Source of the DNA: Marthasterias glacialis
Taxonomy: Eukaryota; Echinodermata; Asteroidea; Forcipulatida; Asteriidae
Assembly (NCBI GenBank): GCA_911728455.2
Contig: OU452233.1
Span: 7,982,005 to 8,046,004, forward strand
Length of the DNA stretch: 64,000 nt
Reading direction: 5' to 3'
The first letter of the stretch is position 1; each line of letters begins with the position of its first letter. The notes beneath the pieces were generated by a model. The model worked only from the letters and a program-made list of their open reading frames with translations, was not told the DNA's origin and made no database searches. This document shows positions 14,601 to 26,600 of this stretch, piece by piece. A program made the translations under genes and the position numbers.

Positions 14601-17600
14601 TATTGTGTGTTGTTTTTGTTTTTTCAAACAAATTTTAAACCATTTTGGAGTGTTTATGTAACATTTTTACAAACTGTGATTATTTTGTATTTGCTTTGCA
14701 TTGATGGTTCCCTGTAGTTTCTCCATCTTGGTCGGGCTGTGACTTGCAAGAGAAAGGTCTATTGGACATTTTTCTTGACGTTGTTGATTGTAAGAGGCCA
14801 AGTTGAGACCAAGGAAGGTCCAGGAGCTGAAATTTCCCCCTTCCCCTCCTCCTTAAACAGTGAGTTAATACTGCTGAGAATTGTTGTTTTCTCCACAGAA
14901 ACAAAGCACTGCCAAGCATTGAAGAAGCATGGAGTCTTCCTATACCGGCTGAGCTGACGTCGCGGCAAAGTAACATGAACACGATCCAACAAGTAGGTCA
15001 TGTGATTTGTTAAAAAACCCAACATTTATGTAGTGCCTTATATGGGTTTACAAGCTGTTGCGGCGCCACTCAGCAGCCACTGCTGGCGTGTCGTGGCCGA
15101 GTGGTTAGTGCGTCGGACTCAAGCTCTGGTGGCTGAGTCATCGGTGTGTGGGTTCAAGTTCCGGTCATGACACTTGTGTCCTTGAGCAAGGCACTTAACC
15201 ATAATTGCTCCGGCCAGCCAGGTTTCTGATGGATGATACCTAAGCCTACATCCTTACGGACTGTAAAGCTAAGCCTACATCCTTACGGACTGTAAAGGGG
15301 GTTACCCTGTTTCAGCCCCAGGAGTAGGTGGCAGTGGCCCCTGGAAAAAACAGTTGTTTTGTAGCCCACACCTCGAGTGGCTTACTGGCCTTGTGTGTCT
15401 GGTGACTTCCATAAAAAAACAATAAAAAAACTGCCAAAAACACCGGGGCAAACCCCTTCTCTTAGCAATAAGTGTAACTTGTTTATTTGACGTGCATTAC
15501 ACCATACACGGGACCTACAGCTTTAGGTCCTGTTCGAAGGACGAAGCAATAATGGTTAAGTGTTTTGCTCGAAGACACAAGTGTCAAGACCGGGACTCGA
15601 ACCCACACTCTGCTGATCAGAAACATCAGAGATTGAGTCCGGTGGACTAGACCACTCGGCCACGACACGCCATGGATGGCACACTTAAGATCAAAGGAAA
15701 TCATCTGATATAACTAAAATTAAAACAGTGGATTGGCTGTGGGTAGAAAAGAATATTTCAACCTGTTCGTTTTGAAAGCTTTAGTTGTTCAAAGCCTTCC
15801 TGATGGATTCATTAAAATCAGCGGATGCAGCTGGGTGTGTGCAGCCTGTAATAATACAATTTAATTTACTCCTATGACTGCATGTGATAAACTAACTGTT
15901 TGCCCTTACAGATGCTATACATGAACCAAGGCTGAGATGCCAGCTGGATCACCAGTATTTCTGGCCACTTGCAACTCATAACCAAATTAGTCTGGGGACA
16001 TAGTGTGTTTTCCCCCAAGATTGCATGATGAATTGATATACACACTGGGTGTGCTCGAATAGCTTCCCCGACGTTAACCCGGTTTATGGTCACAAAAGTG
16101 TGGCCGGACGAGGGCTAAAGGAATGACCAAACATATCCTCCTTCGAATCATACGGGACAGTGGGAAATGCCAAAGGGTAATGTTGACCGGGTCTGCGCGC
16201 TTATAACCCAGTGGTGGTGGTTTGCGCAGTATTGGCAGGACAATTTATTTGATTTTAAATGAGAAGCAATGTGGCTGACTCAGGTTAGCCCCCAGAGTAA
16301 CGCCATGAGCTACTGGAAACGACATGGGGAGACCTGGGGGGGCACACTCCAGGGAAGCTATTCGAACACACCCGCTCTAAACATGTTACTAATTGTACTG
16401 GTTACTTAAAGCAATACATACTTGTACTTGAAGCTCCAAAATGATCAGCAAGTAGAAATTGAAAAAGATTATCAGGTCTCAATTTCACAAAGCACTAAGG
16501 TGTGATCTTAAAGATGAGGTTTGTCAGTATTACCAGAGCGATATGTATTGTGACATCACACTTCACGTAGCACTTAACATCGGTACATGACCCGAGAACA
16601 ATCTTAGCTCTTTGTGAAAGGGGGCACAGCTCTTGTGGTCAAGTTTTAGGCCGAGTGCAATAATGAGTCTCGAGGAGTGAAGGAATTTCAGTTTGATGAA
16701 ATAAATATCTGGTCACTTCTGGGATTTTAAAGCGAAGCCCGCTGTTGTAAATTGATGAGCTTTCAATTTTTGTGGAAGTGGAACCGGAACCGTCCAATTT
16801 GTTGTAGAAGAATTTACATGATTTGGTAAGACTCAATTGAGCCGATGTCGTTTTATATGACTGAACATCACCACTCTGTTTTACATAGAGAGCCTTGGAA
16901 TTGAAGAGTAGGGGCTTATCTAAAGCGTTTGTCGTGTGACGAGAAATTCCAAACGGCATTTAATTTGATTTCAACTCAAAAAGTCCTTATTTTTTCCCCC
17001 CTGTAACTTTTTTTCTGCAGGCTCGCATGATTCCACCCTCAGTGGCTGTCACCAAAGCCATGCCTCCCCCTCCCTACCCAAACCAACTAACCAATCAACT
17101 CACTGTGCCCAATACCGCTGCTGCTGCCGCTGTTGCACCCAATTGCCTCCAGACGCCCGTCTCTATGGGTGGGCAGGGTACCACCTCATCCACCCCTCAG
17201 CCCGGCAATGCACCCAAGCGCCGAAAAAGCTCTGCTTCACAAAAGAAGAAGGTTAGTTCCCCATTAGTCAGTTAGTTTTCATGATCCTTGCTTTGCTGAT
17301 AAATCGTTTAGAAAGAAGGTAATTTCAAAGACCTTTGGGAGCCTTTTCCAAAGCTCGGCTTGGTCTGCAGCTTCGGCTTGGTCTGCAGCTCCGGCTTGGT
17401 CTGCAGCTCCGGCTTGGGCTGCAGCTCCGGCTTGGTCTGCAGCTCCGGCTTGGGCTACAGGTCCAGCTTGGTCTGCAGCTCCGGCTTGGTCTGCAGCTCC
17501 GGCTTGGTCTGCAGCTCCGGCTTGGTCTGCAGCTCCGGCTTGGTCTGCAGCTCCGGCTTGGGCTGCAGCTCCGGCTTGGTCTGCAGCTCCGGCTTGGGCT

Positions 17601-20600
17601 ACAGGTCCAGCTTGGTCTGCAGCTCCGGCTTGGTCTGCAGCTCCGGCTTGGGCTACAGGTCCAGCTTGGGCTGCAGCTCCGGCTTGGTCTGCTGCTCCAG
17701 GTTGGTCTGCAGCTCCGGCTTGGGCTACAGGTCCAGCTTGGTCTGCAGCTCCGGCTTGGTCTGCATCTCCGGCTTGGGCTACAGGTCCAGCTTGGTCTGC
17801 AGCTCCGGCTTGGTCTGCAGCTCCGGCTTGGGCTACAGGTCCAGCTTGGTCTGCAGCTCCTGCTTGGGCTTCAGGTCCGGCTTGGGCTGCAGCTCTGGCT
17901 TGGGCTTCGTCATCAAGTTTGGAGCGGTGTGCATTTTGCACAGTGTTCCAACATCAAACGGAGTTGTAGCCGAGATTTTGGGAAAGAGCCCAAAGTTCTT
18001 GCTCATATGAGTATTAGGATTTGTGATTTTTGAAAACAACTGGAATCAATCACTCCATTTATCAGGCATGATATTCTTCCTACTTTAATCTGATTTCCAA
18101 TTTTGTTTGTCCTCAGAAAAAGTAGTAACATTGGTAGGGAATTAAGTTATGTTTCAGAGTCTGTGATTAAGCAGAATGTAGCTTGCGAGGTCATCACAAC
18201 CACTTCATTCAGCATTGTGGTTAAATCCCCCAGCTCACATAACCACATTTTGATAAGCAAAATCCACATTTTGATTAGCAAAATTGTTATGAAATAGCCT
18301 AAAAGTCTCTACAAGGTTATACCATAAGTAAATGTAGGTCAGCCCTTTTACTCATTGCAATTTTCCTACTTCTTTCCAAAGGTCATATATCATGCCTGAT
18401 TTAGTTTATATAGTTTGTTGATTTACTTTCTTGGTGGAAGAGTTTGAGTCAATAGAACATTAGTAAAGATTCAAGTAAGATTTTTGCTTTTATTCTGTCG
18501 GTGCATCATGGTCGTTAACTTGATTCTGCAACAAAGTCGTATCTCGCGCGAACATGCTCCGCGAAACATCGTCGTATCTTAGCGTCCATTGACTTTGCGT
18601 GGACATCTTGGCTATTTTAAGCGAGATACAACCTTTTGACGTTCTCAAACTTGTGTTTCACGTTAACACTAATTTAGGAGTACGGTCTTAAAGGGTCTGT
18701 ATACGTTTGGTAATGACTCTGAACATTTTTGGCAATAAATAACTTACTTGGTAAGAAGTACAGCAGCTTTGGATAGTATAATGCATTTTGAGAAACGTTT
18801 CACTTCGAAGTACTGCAGTTTTGGAAACATACATCACTTTTAATCCCCAAAAATTTGAATCTGAGAAGCGTTATGGCCGTAACGCTTCTCAGAATGTGTA
18901 TTCCAATGACGGATACTTCTTCTGTGTGAACACAACCGCTTCAGATGTTTGGCGAAATCTCAAAAACGCTGCCACCTTTTGAAATGAAATTTTCACAGGT
19001 TAGTTTTAGGGTATATATCTACAATTATATAGCATTAAGGCAAACGTACGGTTCCAAAAACCAAAGGTGTACTTTGCCTTTAAGTCTTGTTGCACTAACA
19101 GGATGGCATCATCTGCAATAACTAGTTTACACACAAGAACATCAATTTGGTTCCATCGCCCTGAGATTGTAATGAGCAATTCTGCGGTTGCGCTTATTAC
19201 TTTAACGGAGTACAATACAAAAACAACAAACTGAATGTATCTAGTCAGGGAAATATACCATGCCCGATATGTGGCAGAGGGAGGCCTCCCAAGTGTTCCC
19301 ATACTCTAACACACTCTTCCCCTCTTCTGCAGAAGCACCACCCCTAAAAGCCTCAAAAGAATTTCAGAGATTTCCAGAACACAATGAGGACACTACAGGA
19401 GGGGTGGGGGTACACCCTGTCACATATCGAGTACCAAATACAGGGAAATCTTTCATTTTATGGCGCCGTTTACCGCGGAATTCTGCTCTTACAACCCCAC
19501 GGAATTATGCAATATGAAGGGCCGAATTCTGCGATAAACAGCGCCATGAAACTGGGACTGGATCTCTGAGACCTTGGCCAAGTTTCATGAAGCTGCTTAA
19601 GGACAAAAAAAGTAACTGAAAACAATAAAATATGCTTACCAGAATAAGGTTACCAGCCAAAATACCATGTCAGATGTACCAAATGTAACTGGTATCCTGC
19701 TTATTTTTGCTTAGCAGAAAAATGTTAGGCAGCTCTTTGAAATTGGGCCCTGTTGTCAATGTAGTGTAACTATTGAGTTGCCCGTAAACAAGATTGTAGC
19801 ATGGTCTGTTTAGATTTAACATTAACAAATAGAACTAGTTACATAGTTGAGGCTGTGGAATTTCTTTATCTTGTACGTAGTTATCAAGTGATAAGGTTTT
19901 TTACACATTGTATGTGCTGGTCTTGACAAAGCACACTGTCAAGATATTTACTGTGTGTTTCTTTCCATCTGCAACTACAGTCTTCCACCTCAGTAGCTGA
20001 GCTCCTGAGTATACAGCAGCAACAACAGCAACTGCTGCAGCAACAGCAGCAGCAGCAGATTCTCCAGCAGCAGAGTAGTGTACCCAACCAGCCTCAACAA
20101 CAGCAGCAACCACAGCCTGCGCCAGCGCCTCCACCGCCGGCACCTTCTCAACAGCAGCAGGCGCCTTCACCGCCGTTGTTCTACCTGACGCCGCAGCAGG
20201 TGGCGTTGCTGCAGCAGTTGCAGCAGAACCAGGCCAACCTGAACCCAGAGCAGACAGTCGTCATGCAGCATCTGCAGCACAGCCTGTGGCTCATGCAGCA
20301 ACACCATCAACAGGTATAAATATACATAACTTTTCAGATTTTACGTTTTGTACTGAGTGCACAACTTTTCAGATTTCATGTTTTGAAATTTTTCAAATTT
20401 TAGATTTTTTCTGTTATTGGTTATTACCACTTTCTTCTTATCTCTTTAGGTTTTGTTTTGGAGTGGCCTACTTGATTGGGTTTCCAACATTAACCACATC
20501 AGGGAAACATTTCTTGCTGTAGATGAAGCTATACCCATGTAATAAAATGTTTATCACTGTGCAACCATCTTGGATTTTTCTCCCATGGTTTGAAACCAGG

Positions 20601-23600
20601 GTTTTTTCCAAACTTATGCTAAGGCTCCAGGCTCTGTTGAAGCGCCATGCAAAATGCAAACTTCTCCAAAATTGATGACAGAGCTGGAGCTGGAGCGTAA
20701 GCCTAAGTTTGGAAAAGGCCCCAGTTGAAGGGAATGCAGGCTGGCCACTTCTTACCATGAGAATCAATGTTCTATATTGCTGTTGAATGCAGGGAACCTG
20801 ACCAAGATCAGTGGCAAAAATTAACTGCAACCCTTTCTTAATATCTAATTCTTCTTTTCAAGTCATGTTCTTCCTTTGTTCCCCCCCCCAGATGTTGAAA
20901 ATGCATCAACAGATGCAGCAGCAGCAACAGCAGCAGCAAGGTGGGCACCAGCAACTCCCAACAAACGGTGCAAATGGTGGACAACAACCTGCTCAGCATC
21001 ACCTTGGAAGCCTTCCCAGTTTAAACCAACTTGGGGATCCAAGTCTCTCGAACACTCAGTCGCGGGCTGCCTCGGCAGGACCGCCCACGGACGCGCTACC
21101 TACTTCAAACGGAAACATGAACTTTGATTTGTTAAGTCGGACGTCTGCAGGAAGGAATGTGGTAGCGCCGGGCGTGGGTGTCGTCACAACGGCCAACGGG
21201 GGAGGGCAGGTGGTGTGCACGGGCGGAGCATTCGTACCCTCAGGAAATACCGTCACCAGTGTAGCCGAATTTGGAAACCTAGGCATTGTTGTGTCCAGTG
21301 CAGCATCGCAAGGAGTGAATTTTCCACGGCACCCTTCCCCTGCCAGCACACCGAAAATCCAGGAGTTATTCAATAATCAGGCTGTGCCTGCGGTCTCACT
21401 GCAGAGCCGCTCTGGTACAGCCTCCCCTCTTCATGTGCCAAAGAGGATTGTAACTCCACCGGGGTCTGCTGGCAGCCCTGGGCACTCCCAGACTCCCCTC
21501 CAGAAGACCATGGACTTCCCGGCACCCAATGTGGTCGCCCCACAAAACATGGACATGAATCAGAAACTGGCCGAGTTCAAATCCAGGACTGGTGGTGTGG
21601 AGCCCCCGAGCCTCATGTCCCCTCAGGAAATAGCTGATTCCATGCTGGCGCAGCTCTCCCACACGGACACTGCCACAAGTAAAAGCAGTGGGACATCCTT
21701 TATAGGTGGGGCTAGCTCCCCCAGCGTCAACAATGCCTTGTCTGGTGAGAACCCTGCAGGCTTGAGGCAACACAGTAGCGCAAGCAATGCATTCTTCAGT
21801 ACTATGCCACAAGGCATGGGGACAGGGACAGTGCATGATTCAATCAGCTCCATCAAGCAAGACGGTGGCAGCGGTGGGATCTTTAAGACCCCGCCGCCAG
21901 TCACCTCCAGCATCAACTCATATGAGAGCATCCTCTCGCAAACATTCCACTCTGGCAATGTCGACAGCAAGCCGAAGACTCCAGAGCACCGAACTGCAGG
22001 GCTTGGCTCATCGGGGATGCACCCCCCAAGCTCTGTCCACCACCACTCCTCACTGGATGGTCTGAACAATGTCATTTCGGGTTTGAGTAGCCCTGTCTCG
22101 AACTCCATGTGCTCCTCTCCCATTCACGGGGGGTCTCAAAGCACTACCTCATCCGGTAGTGTCACAAACCGCTTGTCACAGATAGAGAATGCACCGAAAG
22201 AGTTTGGTTTGAACGCTTTGTCTGGCATTGGATCGCCGTCTGGTATCTCAGCTCTCAGAAGGAGTAGTGGGTTAGAGACATGTGTACAGAATCATGTAAA
22301 TGGAATGGGAACTGGTCAATATGATCAGGTATGTAACCAAATTTGCATTTTCCCCGAAAAGTTCCCACAGAAAAATATTTTTATTATGATCTGAGTTAGT
22401 AAAATGTTAACAAGTAAAATGATTTCCGATTTCAGCACCTCATTATTGCTCTAGAAGAAAAACTGAAGTAATCGATGCACTTTTATTGTGTCTTTTTAAA
22501 GCCCCAGCTTTTTGGGTAAAAAGAAAAACATAAATGTTCACAAATGTACATAGACCTTACTTGGTATAAAGATAATAATGGTAGAAAACTTTCCTTGAAA
22601 TATTTCTGCCTGAAGTGTTATCATTTTTAAAAAATTAATAAAATAAGATCCAAAATCAGGTTTCGTCTCAGTGAGACACAAACTCTGCCTATAGGAATGC
22701 GTACAGAATTGCTGAAGGCATTTTTATCGCTTTCTCGCAAATGAACCGACCAAATGAGCTGACATTTCCACAGGTTGGTTTTATGACAAATATCTTGATT
22801 TGTGCAAAGAATGGAAGCATTTACAGTCAGTCCACCAATGTTGAGCTGGGGCGTTAAGGGGGTTAATGAAGGGGTGAAACTAGTATACAAATATTGACTG
22901 CTTTGAGTGGCGTAGTAAAACTAGTCACTCGAGGTGATCCCCGGAGCAGCCTATCTTCCCGAGGCGGAGCCGGGGATCACCGAGAGTGACTAGTTTTACT
23001 ACGCCACGATATAAAGCAGTCAATATTTGTTTTATAACACCTCAATTTCATCCACTTTGTGGTAATATTCGTTAAACAACTGTGCGTATATCAGTCTTCA
23101 AACAACTCTATAAAATCTGATAGGAAAACTTGACAAAAAGAAAGAGGGGTACCACACTGCCTTCGTTCTCATATCGTATTTCAAATGCATGTATTATTTG
23201 ATCGTTTCACCGGGTTCGAGGTTGTCGTTGGATAGTACCATTTAATAGTTCTTTTGGTCGGTGTGCAGTGTGATAGTAAAAATACACAACACCACGTGAC
23301 GCACGTTCGGCCAATCAACAGATAGAGTCAAAGGAAGAGGTGTTATAATCTCTGTTACGCTTTTGCTTTCATTTTACTTGTTCTTTGTTTACAGCACCTC
23401 TCGATAAACACATCCAACGCGGCGGGCCCAGGTAGCCATTCAACTTCCCCCTGCCTGTCTCCATCTGGCCTCTCCATCTACTCCAGCTCGGCTAAGGTCC
23501 TCGAGGCGTGCCGGAAGCTGGGCAAGAACGGCCTGCGGAACAACAGCATCCTGCTGGAGAAGATGCCCCCGCCGGCTCCCCCGGAGCCCCCGTACCCACC

Positions 23601-26600
23601 CCTTCCAAAAGACCAGCTCAACCCAGCAACGCCTAGTGTTTACGTGAGTATAAAAGAAAAAAACGCAACTAAACCATCAAAGTTTAATTGAAATTGGCAT
23701 TGGAAACCTCACTCTATGTACTTGATGGAAGTAATACAGGAAGTGGAACAGACTTGAAATATTTGGGATAAAAATCCTCTTCAAAGATTCTGACTTCTGT
23801 CAAAGAGGTTAACTTACATTTTAGTAAAGGATGCGGCACTGCTACACTTAACTGTCAAAGACTTGAGCTACCTGGACTGGATTTCGCAAAGCGCTAGGAC
23901 TAGTCTTATCTTGAGGTGGGACGAGTAACAACTAGTCCTAACTTACAGGACTAGTCCTATTTTAAGACTAGTCCTAAGTTAGGACTAGTCCTAAGTTAGG
24001 ACTAGTTTTGTGAAATCCTCCCCTGGAGACCTACATTTATTAACGGTCTGATTTTTAGAATTATGAAGCCCGATTAAGTCTTCTTTACGTTTTTGACGCA
24101 AGTGTTATGATGTAGCTTATGGAAATAGAGCCAGGCATGGTATTTTTCCCTATTCAAATCTGGTTTTGATCAATTTTGTTTTACTCTTGGATAATAAGTC
24201 AGACTGTTTTTAAAAGGTGTAAAAAAAGCCCTACCATGATGTAGGTCAGCCCTTGTACTTGATTGCATTTTCTAGTTTTTTTTTTTTTCCATGGGTCGAA
24301 TGTCGTGCTTGACAGCTCTGGGAATTAAAAAGTGGGTCATGCGTGTGTTAATTACATTATGCCTGGACGCTGTAATTGGATTAGTCAAGAGAAGGGCATT
24401 AGCAGCAACTCTGGATATGATGATTTGTGTTTAATGAGTAGTGGTATTCTTGAGCAGAGGTTTTGAACTTCAGCGTTGAAGCAAAACTCACTGGTAACCC
24501 ACATCTGATCCAGAACATTGTGATGAAGATAGGCCGCTTGGAAATGCTGAGCTGAACGATTCCTATAGAATAGAGCAACGGTTGTTTTACATGTTTTAGG
24601 CTTTTTTTTCTGCCAAAGTGATGTGGCTGGTACCCACTACAGTCTTCTGATGCTAAGCAAACCATGCTCCTTTCCGGAGATTAACAAATGGTGTACCCAA
24701 AAGAATTTCTCGTTATTTTTGTTTTGCTCGGCACTATTTGTTTTTGAAAAGCTTGATGTTTGATTGATCCCTGATTGGTTTTAAAATCGACAGGTGGAGA
24801 CGAAAGAAGATGCGTACTCACCAGCCCTAGCAGAGTACTGCAAATCTCCCAACCAGCCGATCACCGTAATTCGTGGTCTGGCCGCTGCCCTCAAGTTGGA
24901 TCTGGGCCTGTTCTCAACGAAGACACTTGTAGAGACGCACGGTGATCATCCAGTAGAAGTGAGAACACAGGTATGAAAAAAAAATTAAAAATTGCCTTCA
25001 TATTTTTTTCTTTTCTTTTTTTTCATCTTGAGTTGCGTTAGACTATGCTGTGCCTTTACATGTAACTCCCTGGAGAGATTTACTAAGATTCTTAGTGCAT
25101 TAGACTGCTCAGGTTTTGCCTTCAAAACTGTCTTTAAAAAATAATATAGATTGAATCAGGGGAATATAGACATGAAGCCAAACCTTGTCTTCCATTTGAA
25201 GTAATGGAGCGTCTGTAAATCCTTTGATATGTAACCAACCCTGACAGTGTCCATCTTCTAGACAGAAAGACCACTGCTGATGTTTCATTTTGCCTATCTT
25301 TTGTTTTATGTTTGATGTATGTATCGTAGAGACAAATCCTTCAGGATGTCCTGTACGTACCAATGTCTTTCCGCCATAACTGGGACGCAAATACGCCCAG
25401 GGTTAATTTTTGTAACGCGCAACGGGCTTCTCTGCCCAATGATGTTTCCGCTACTATTGCCAGCCTGATGCAAGTGAAAGACGCGAGTGTAAAAACGTCC
25501 CAATTGTTGCAGAAAAACAATGGTACGGGACAAATAATGAAATTGACCTCATATGGAATGATAATCCTAGTGATATAATCACTTGGCTAAAGAAGACAGA
25601 TTGTCAAAAAAAAAAAAAAAAACTAAAAAAGATATCGCAATGAATTTGATCGTCCGCAGATGAAGTTTTGCTCAAGAAACTCTTATAAAGTGTCTGTTTA
25701 TGTTGTAATGCTTGAGAGCTCGGGGTACGAAAAGTGGGTCATGCATGTGTTAATTACATTATAACTTGACACTGTTTTGGATTAGTCAAGAGAAGGGCAT
25801 TAGCAGCAACTCTGGATATGATGATTTGTGTTGAATGAGTAGTGGTATTCTTGAGCGGAGGTTTTCAACTTCTGCGTTGAAGCAAAACTCACTGGTAACC
25901 CACATCTGATCCAGAACAGAGAGAGGGGCTGCCTCGAATTGCCGAGTGCCATGATTCCCATCAACAAAGTGTCAGTTTTTGTTGTAAACGTGTCCGAATT
26001 GGCTGATGTGGCTATGGCTGTCGGTAATGATGTTGCTATGAGCGTTCTTTGCTTCAGCGCATGCTCACGTGACAATAAGTCGCAGCCACTAAATCAGACA
26101 CGGCCTACTTTGCCTTTACAGAGACAGCAGCCACCTGACGAGAACTGGGATCAGGCCGGTCTGAAGAAGGTCTGGAAATGTGAGAGTAGTAGATCCTTCT
26201 CCACCATCACAAGATATGCTCAGTATCAAGCCTCATCGTTCCAGGAAAGCCTTAGGGTAAGTAATCATTTCTTTGGATAAAAACGCTTCTAGAGGAGATC
26301 AGGCCCAATTATAGAGAGCTGCTTAAGCACAATAAGTAGCTAAGCCGAAACAATTATGCTTACCAGATTTAGGTTAACAGCCAAAATACCATGTTACGTG
26401 TACCATCTTTGACTGGTATCCTGCTGATTTTTGCTTAGTAGAAATTCGTTCAGCAATGTTTTCTGCTCAAGCAGCTCTATGAAATTGGGTTTTGGTGTTA
26501 GGTGGCCTTGTCACAAGGTAATTTTTACTGGCACTTAAGAGGCAACCAGCTCTACTGGAACACTTCTGTTGCACAGGAGAATTTTTTCCTATAAGTTTTC

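Noticed and set aside
17279-17941. 220-aa minus-strand and 216/232-aa plus-strand open frames of repeats
   Set aside because: All come from the 18-bp minisatellite, whose length keeps every frame open. It lies within an intron and no frame has non-repeat support.
19884-20170. Cys-rich and Ala/Val-rich minus-strand frames
   Set aside because: Shadows of the CAG/CAA repeats of KDM6A exon i.
20811-20891. Upstream ATG extension of the large KDM6A exon j frame
   Set aside because: A poly-pyrimidine tract and CAG acceptor precede 20892, and exon i joins there in phase. The upstream part is intron.
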